Source: Candidatus Bathyarchaeota archaeon (GTDB lineage: Archaea; Thermoproteota; Bathyarchaeia; Bathyarchaeales; DTEX01). Taken from it: a stretch of DNA of 37,488 bases. The DNA lies in NCBI GenBank assembly GCA_018397065.1, contig JAGTRI010000013.1, forward strand, positions 1 to 37,488. Reading direction: 5' to 3'. Numbering within the stretch: the stretch's first letter is position 1; each line of letters opens with the position of its first letter. Made by a program: the position numbers and the translations under genes. A model generated the notes under the pieces. That model was not told where the DNA came from. It saw only the letters and a list, made by a program, of their open reading frames with translations, and made no database searches. Positions 33,262-37,488 of this stretch are shown here, in pieces.

Positions 33262-34290
33262 TTACTTAAGGTAAATTGGGTTTGACCATGCTGTGCGGCC
33301 TTTGAGGTCTGAAGCTTCCACCCGCATGTACCTGAGGAAGATTCTGGATTCAACCTCAACTTGTTCGATTCCTTTTGGAGAAAAAACGATTTTTGCTTTC
33401 CACGCAATCTCGTCTAGGAATGCAGTTGTGACCTTGTTTTCAGTGTTTACTTCTACTTGTCTGTATCGATGTGCCATTTTTTGTCTTTCAGAAGGGTTTT
33501 TCCAAGCCTTCAGCAAATATCCGAGGTCGTTCATGCTTATGCAGAGTCCTCTGCCATTATGTGAAACTATGTTCACTCGGGTTACAGGAGAACACTTCAA
33601 ATGAACTGCGCTGTCTGACATCTCAAGCGATTTGAACCTTGGGCCGGTTGAGGAGAAAAACTGGCCTGTTTTTAGCATTTTCATTGCTGCTGTGTTGTCA
33701 CTTGGTTTTTCGATACAGATCCATCCTCCGTCAGCGTCGAGTGGCGGAACAAGATACCGGTGAGCGTCGTCGACAGCGTATCCCCAGCATTCGCGACCCA
33801 TAGATAGAAGATTATCCCAATGCGACACGGCGTATCCTTTGGCGACTTCAACGTCGCATCCCGTGTTGTAAACTTCGATTCCGCTGTAATCCTTCAAAAC
33901 TGCTAGATCCTCGTGCACCAAGCTAGACCAAGAAGGGTGAGCTACGATTACCAATCCTTTAGCGCTTTTTACGTTGTCGATAACTTCAAGTGGACTGTTA
34001 AGGTCGTTTATGCTCGGATCGTCTACTCCTAAGGCCACGATGTGGTATGGCTCCCCAAGTTTACTTTGACCTTTAGAAACCTCGATGCCTGTTAATACCG
34101 TGCATTCGCCGTCGTTAACGAAATTTGTGGTGATTTTACCGTGATCAGTTAACGCAAGCAAGCCGTATCCTCTTGAAACATAATAGTCAGCAACATCTCC
34201 TGGCGAAAGATGACCATCAGAAGACGTGCTGTGGCAGTGAAGCGAACCCTTCACCCAGTTCTCATCGGCAACAAACCTGTACATAGACAC
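33262..34290 (-). CDS. PHP-domain metal-dependent phosphoesterase
   Basis: The PHP fold occupies about 1-225. Its metal ligands are visible in GSLHCHSTSSDG, ALTDHGKI, a conserved TGIEVS glutamate, IVAHPSW and the late YAVDDAHR. Stand-alone PHP proteins hydrolyse nucleotides or sugar phosphates; the substrate is not evident. The C-terminal 115 residues look like a beta-sandwich and contain RIFLRYMRVEASD and AWSNPIYL, the usual ending of this family. The start is GTG at 34290 or ATG at 34284. It converges with the FG-GAP gene and shares its higher GC content. Confidence 0.88.
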   Translation of the reverse strand: MSMYRFVADENWVKGSLHCHSTSSDGHLSPGDVADYYVSRGYGLLALTDHGKITTNFVNDGECTVLTGIEVSKGQSKLGEPYHIVALGVDDPSINDLNSPLEVIDNVKSAKGLVIVAHPSWSSLVHEDLAVLKDYSGIEVYNTGCDVEVAKGYAVSHWDNLLSMGRECWGYAVDDAHRYLVPPLDADGGWICIEKPSDNTAAMKMLKTGQFFSSTGPRFKSLEMSDSAVHLKCSPVTRVNIVSHNGRGLCISMNDLGYLLKAWKNPSERQKMAHRYRQVEVNTENKVTTAFLDEIAWKAKIVFSPKGIEQVEVESRIFLRYMRVEASDLKGRTAWSNPIYLK

Positions 34291-34373
34291 GTCATATCCG
34301 TAAAAAGCAGTCTCAACATTAAAGACTTGCTGTCACAACGACAAAAACGGGAAAAGAAAGAAAAAAGGTACGG

Positions 34374-36038
34374 TTAGTATGCTCGTGGCATACCGCCTGG
34401 CGGCATACCGGACGGAGGCATACCCTCTGAGGCTTTGGGTTTAGACGCTGCGATTATGTCGTCTATTCTGAGGATCATGCACGCTGTTTCTGAGGCTGAT
34501 TTTATCGCGTGTTCCTTAACGATTGCTGGTTCAATGACGCCTTTTTTACGCATATCCGTGACTTTTCCGCTGAATACGTCGACGCCTATTGTTGCTCCTC
34601 TGGGTTTTTCGTGAGCAGCTCGTAACTCAGAGACAATGTCGATCGGCTCAAGGCCAGCGTTCTCAGCAAGAGTCCAAGGCACAATCTCTAGGCTTTCTGC
34701 GAAAGCGTTCACTGCCAGTTGTTCTCTTCCGCTGACCTTTGGCACATAGTCTCGCAGCTGCCTCGCGATTTCAGCTTCCACGGCTCCGCCTCCGGCGACG
34801 ATTTTGTTGTGTTCAACGACATTGCGCACCACAGAAAGGGCGTCTTTAAGCGCGCGTTCAGCCTCGTCCACCATCCTTTCAAGTCCAGCACGAACGAGGA
34901 TTGCGACTGACTGTGGATCCTTGCAGCCTTCAACAAAGATCATTTTGTCGTTGGCGATTTTTCGCTCCTCAACAAGCCCTGCTTCTCCAAGATCTTCTGG
35001 CTTCAAGTCGTCAAGGTTCACGACGACCTTTGCTTTTGTGGCTCGGGCAAGTTTCTCCATGTCAGACTCTTTGACCCTAGTTGCAGCTAAGATTCCTTCT
35101 TTGGCCAAGAAGTGTTGAGCAACATCGTCGATGCCTTTTTGGCAGAAAACCACGTTTGCACCTGATTTTTTGATTTTGTCAATCATTTTTGAAAGCATTT
35201 GGGTCTCTTGGTCCATGAAAGCCTTTACTTGAGTTGGGTCTCTGATTCTTATTTCTGCGCTGAACTCGGTTTTTTCAATCTCTAATGCAGCGTTAACTAG
35301 GCAAATCTTCGCGTTTTCAATTCTTTTCGGCATTCGGGCGTGTGCGACCTCTTTGTCTATGATGACGCCTTTTACGAGGTTTGTGTCAAAAAGGCTTTTT
35401 CCAACTTTTTTCACGATTTGAACTTGGTCGATGTCTGCGATTTTTTTGTCTCCCCGTTGTTCCGTTATCTGTTTAATGGCTTCCAAGACAACTTCTGCTA
35501 GGTGACCTTTTTCGTAGCCAACTGCTTTACTTGACATCGAGGTTTCCGCAATTTTCCTTAATATTTCGGAGTCGTTAGGATCAACCTCTTCTGAAATTTC
35601 GTTAAGTATCTTAATAGCCATGGCAGCTGCTTTTCTATATCCGCTTACGATGGATGTTGGATGGACATCTTGGTCGAGAAGTTCCTCAGCTTTTTTTAAC
35701 AGTTCGCCTCCGAGAACGACCACTGTTGTTGTGCCGTCGCCGACCATGTCATCTTGGGTCTTTGAGATTTCCACCATCATCTTCGCTGCTGGATGTTCAA
35801 TGTCCATGTCTTTAAGAACTGATGCACCGTCATTCGTAATTGTTATGTCTCCCAAGCCGCTTATCAACATCTTATCCATTCCGCGTGGGCCAAGCGTTGT
35901 CCTAAGAACCTCAGCGACTGCTCTGGCTGCGGTAATGTTTCCTTTTTGGGCCTCTTTCTTTCTCGTTCGTCCAGTGCCCTCTTTCAAAACTAAAATTGGT
36001 TGACCGCCTTGTGTGGTTAAATACGCCATTTTATTCAT
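34374..36038 (-). CDS. thsA: Thermosome subunit (group II chaperonin)
   Basis: This is the ATP-driven folding chamber of archaea, related to eukaryotic CCT. Motifs: [12 protein letters not shown] (about 47-58), [10 protein letters not shown] (67-76), GDGTTT (100-105) with the catalytic Asp101, and the late IVAGGGAVE and [10 protein letters not shown]. The C-terminus has the flexible Gly-Met-Pro tail that projects into the cavity. The length of 554 residues is typical. A TATA-like CTTATATTTAGG at about 36083-36095 precedes the gene. The ATG at 36038 is used here; a second ATG three codons later is equally possible. Codon usage looks GC-rich compared with the left half, as expected for a highly expressed gene. 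Only one subunit gene is seen. Confidence 0.96.
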   Translation of the reverse strand: MNKMAYLTTQGGQPILVLKEGTGRTRKKEAQKGNITAARAVAEVLRTTLGPRGMDKMLISGLGDITITNDGASVLKDMDIEHPAAKMMVEISKTQDDMVGDGTTTVVVLGGELLKKAEELLDQDVHPTSIVSGYRKAAAMAIKILNEISEEVDPNDSEILRKIAETSMSSKAVGYEKGHLAEVVLEAIKQITEQRGDKKIADIDQVQIVKKVGKSLFDTNLVKGVIIDKEVAHARMPKRIENAKICLVNAALEIEKTEFSAEIRIRDPTQVKAFMDQETQMLSKMIDKIKKSGANVVFCQKGIDDVAQHFLAKEGILAATRVKESDMEKLARATKAKVVVNLDDLKPEDLGEAGLVEERKIANDKMIFVEGCKDPQSVAILVRAGLERMVDEAERALKDALSVVRNVVEHNKIVAGGGAVEAEIARQLRDYVPKVSGREQLAVNAFAESLEIVPWTLAENAGLEPIDIVSELRAAHEKPRGATIGVDVFSGKVTDMRKKGVIEPAIVKEHAIKSASETACMILRIDDIIAASKPKASEGMPPSGMPPGGMPRAY

Positions 36039-36147
36039 CTCGTTCTTGCAAATTAATATGCCCTAAAACATCCAGAGCCCTAAATATAAGTGTTTCAGTT
36101 AAAAGAAGAATTAGAAACAAAAAAAGGACAAGATTCGGGTTTAAAGT

Positions 36148-36363
36148 TTATCTTCCCAATATTTTTTCAGCTGCACGCCTGATGTCTTCAGACTTAATTG
36201 TCTTTCTTCCCGCGTGCATCGACCAGTCGATGGCTTCCTTTCCAATTTTTATGCCGATCTCTTCAAGAACTCTGCCCATTTCCCTTGCGGCGGGCTCACT
36301 CACTCTTTCAGCTCCTGCTTTCTTACATATTCGATGCATAGCTGCAATTGCTAATTCGCCCAT
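36148..36363 (-). CDS. Archaeal histone
   Basis: The protein (71 residues) is a single histone fold of the HMf type that wraps and compacts DNA. Three helices can be seen, and the RKTIKSEDIRRAAEKIL segment matches the family end. The middle helix carries the usual ARE.G..LEEIG.KI pattern. The ATG at 36363 follows GGAGGGATTGTT, and CCTATTTAAAG (about 36420-36430) is a TATA candidate 55-65 bases upstream. It lies between the thermosome gene and the divergent S17e gene. Confidence 0.95.
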   Translation of the reverse strand: MGELAIAAMHRICKKAGAERVSEPAAREMGRVLEEIGIKIGKEAIDWSMHAGRKTIKSEDIRRAAEKILGR

Positions 36364-36563
36364 AACAATCCCTCCATCCGTTATGGATAAGTAGAGTTAT
36401 TTAACATTTTTTCTGAAACTTTAAATAGGACTCCTTCTCTGACGCCTCGTCAAATCCATATTCTTATATATGACGTTTGAAAAATTTCGAGGAAAAAAGG
36501 TAAGTTCATTAAGGGCATTGAGAACATTTGACACCAAAATAAATCTAAAAAGGATGAGTGAAC

Positions 36564-36791
36564 TTGGGAAACGTAAGGCCAGAAAAAGTGAAAAGGGTTG
36601 CTCGGGATCTTTTCACTAAATACCCTAGCAAATTTACTACGGATTTTGAACAAAATAAGGAAATTTTGAAGTCAATAATTAACACGCAGTCGAAAAGTCT
36701 GAGAAACACAATAGCTGGATATATTACGCGTTTAGCTATTATTTCTCAACCTAAGACTTCAGATGCGCCTCTAAACGAAGAAAACGATTAA
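36564..36791 (+). CDS. rps17e: Ribosomal protein S17e
   Basis: This is a small-subunit ribosomal protein shared by archaea and eukaryotes. The family sequence is clear: VRPEKVKRVARDLFTKYP, KFTTDFEQNKEIL, and the ending IAGYITRLAII. The longest frame has GTG at 36558, but AAAGGATGA lies about seven bases before a TTG at 36564 that gives the usual start GNVRPEKVKR, so I choose it. A TATA-like TCTTATATATG at about 36461-36471 suggests a leader of some 75 bases, which covers a second open frame (36470-36619) that I regard as chance. Confidence 0.95.
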   Translation: MGNVRPEKVKRVARDLFTKYPSKFTTDFEQNKEILKSIINTQSKSLRNTIAGYITRLAIISQPKTSDAPLNEEND

Positions 36792-36863
36792 ATAATTATT
36801 TGATCAAGATTGTTTTAGTTACACATATTGAAACATTATATAATATGCAAGAGAGTAAAAGGG

Positions 36864-37226
36864 TTGATTGACGATTTCCGTAAAGGCTGGGCTCTGCGTT
36901 ACATAAGAGAAGCAGAAGACGAGATGAAAGCGTCTCGGAACGCAGCTAAGCCCTTATATCTAATTTTGGATGCAGCGAGAAAAGCTCAAGCGGCAGTGTA
37001 CTATAGCCTCGGAGACCCCATGTACATTGAAGGTCTTGTCCAAGAAGCCTATGAAGGTAGAAAAAACGTTGAAAACCCGATTCTCAGATGCCTAGTTGAT
37101 ATCGAAGATACGCTGCAAAAAATGGAAACCTTACCGGAATCTGCGGATGAAGAAGCTTTCAACGATGCAGCTGAGATAATCAAAATTGCGTCTGGCATAG
37201 TTAAGCTGCTTGCGATCGAGGACTAA
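36864..37226 (+). CDS. All-helical HEPN-like protein of unknown function
   Basis: The protein (about 120 residues) seems entirely helical. Its first half, WALRYIREAEDEMKASRNAA followed by ILDAARKAQAAVYYSLGDP, resembles HEPN-type domains, but the RxxxxH catalytic motif of HEPN RNases is not visible. The longer frame opens at TTG 36828, but the TATA box ATTATATAA (36835-36843) lies inside that extension. The TTG at 36864 is about 26 bases downstream, which fits a leaderless start. It follows S17e by about 70 bases with its own promoter and converges with nucS. The HEPN assignment is tentative. Confidence 0.6.
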   Translation: MIDDFRKGWALRYIREAEDEMKASRNAAKPLYLILDAARKAQAAVYYSLGDPMYIEGLVQEAYEGRKNVENPILRCLVDIEDTLQKMETLPESADEEAFNDAAEIIKIASGIVKLLAIED

Positions 37227-37246
37227 AACAACAAAAGGAGTCCGTT

Positions 37247-37488
37247 TTATAAATAGAAATCCACAAGTTTTTTAGTTTCAGTTTTTCTAATGATTTCAGC
37301 ACATTTTCTTGGATCCAGCTGCTTAAAATCTAATCCTAAAGTTGCAAGAAGTTTCTGCGCGCCCCTTGCCAGTTGAGGAGCCACGATTACACCTCTAATT
37401 TCGCGGTTCACTATACCCTTCACAGATTCAACGTATTTTGCTAGCTGAAGTACGGCGTCTTTCCCAGCTGATTTCCGTTTAATCTCGA
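37247..37488 (-). CDS. nucS: Mismatch endonuclease NucS/EndoMS, C-terminal part
   Basis: The gene runs off the right edge; the last 80 codons are visible. They contain the RecB-like nuclease end: IKRKSAGKDAVLQLAKYVES with the catalytic Lys-Arg region and the conserved QL..YV helix, then RGVIVAPQLARGAQKLLATLGL and the closing DPRKCAEI. NucS/EndoMS cuts both strands at mismatches and replaces MutS/MutL in many archaea. The N-terminal domain and the main acidic residues lie outside the window. Confidence 0.88.
   Translation of the reverse strand, partial: EIKRKSAGKDAVLQLAKYVESVKGIVNREIRGVIVAPQLARGAQKLLATLGLDFKQLDPRKCAEIIRKTETKKLVDFYL

Noticed and set aside
36470-36619. 49-codon ATG frame overlapping the start of S17e
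   Set aside because: It overlaps S17e in another frame, its ATG sits on the TATA box itself, and its basic composition comes from the S17e sequence read out of frame.
36828-36863. N-terminal extension of the HEPN-like frame
   Set aside because: The TATA box lies within this segment, and the TTG at 36864 is at the expected leaderless distance.
1-37488. CRISPR arrays, insertion sequences, rRNA genes
   Set aside because: No regularly spaced repeats, transposase motifs or rRNA-like segments were seen in either strand.

Overview
The window looks like chromosomal DNA from an anaerobic archaeon of the TACK group, most likely a Bathyarchaeia-type lineage. The lineage is inferred from gene content. 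Seen directly are an archaeal histone, ribosomal protein S17e, thermosome, RpoK, archaeal DnaG, MCM, a GINS subunit, Hel308, family B DNA polymerase, NucS/EndoMS, TATA boxes about 22-32 bases upstream of many start codons, many TTG/GTG starts, and a tRNA with a putative intron after position 37. Base composition is AT-rich by eye, with a visibly GC-richer stretch from about 30.5 to 36 kb.

Layout. 1-1.85 kb (minus): a tail-anchored coiled-coil protein, a MoxR-type AAA+ ATPase and a truncated HExxH metallopeptidase-like protein in one operon. 2-3.8 kb (minus): a frameshifted sugar isomerase and a membrane-anchored metallo-beta-lactamase-fold protein. 4-14.8 kb: an information-processing island with a SPOUT methyltransferase, the operon gins23-mcm-hel308 (minus), an operon of a DUF99/endonuclease dU-like protein with a small Toprim protein, dnaG, and a convergent family B polymerase that has lost its exonuclease residues. 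15-21.9 kb: a GH42-like protein, a large FtsX-type permease, an AGE-family epimerase, an amputated aldehyde:ferredoxin oxidoreductase start, and a small protein ending in Gly-Gly. 22-26.2 kb: housekeeping metabolism (proC, nadM, a CBS-zinc ribbon protein, pyrC, a Mut7-C nuclease). 26.2-30.3 kb: an unknown protein, rpoK with an apparent frameshift, a decayed mannonate dehydratase, rubrerythrin with a desulforedoxin-like miniprotein, tRNA-Glu(CTC), and two small membrane proteins. 30.5-34.3 kb: a large FG-GAP beta-propeller protein and a PHP phosphoesterase. 34.4-37.5 kb: thermosome, histone, S17e, a HEPN-like helical protein and the 3' end of nucS.

How the genes fit together. Replication and repair dominate the left half: GINS and MCM are two parts of the archaeal CMG-like helicase, with Hel308, DnaG, PolB and NucS nearby. 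Several scattered genes (GH42-like, AGE epimerase, mannonate dehydratase remnant, sugar isomerase, FG-GAP protein) point to a carbohydrate or uronate lifestyle that is partly decaying. Rubrerythrin and the desulforedoxin-like protein fit a strict anaerobe with peroxide defence.

Most unusual observations: an rpoK reading frame that can only be joined to its start through a -1 shift at a dnaX-like A AAA AAG heptamer; a polymerase B with all exonuclease acidic residues replaced but intact polymerase motifs; a four-cysteine set in the MoxR ATPase; and three frame breaks, all in six-base A/T runs. No CRISPR array, insertion sequence or rRNA was seen, and no gene-free stretch exceeds 300 bases.
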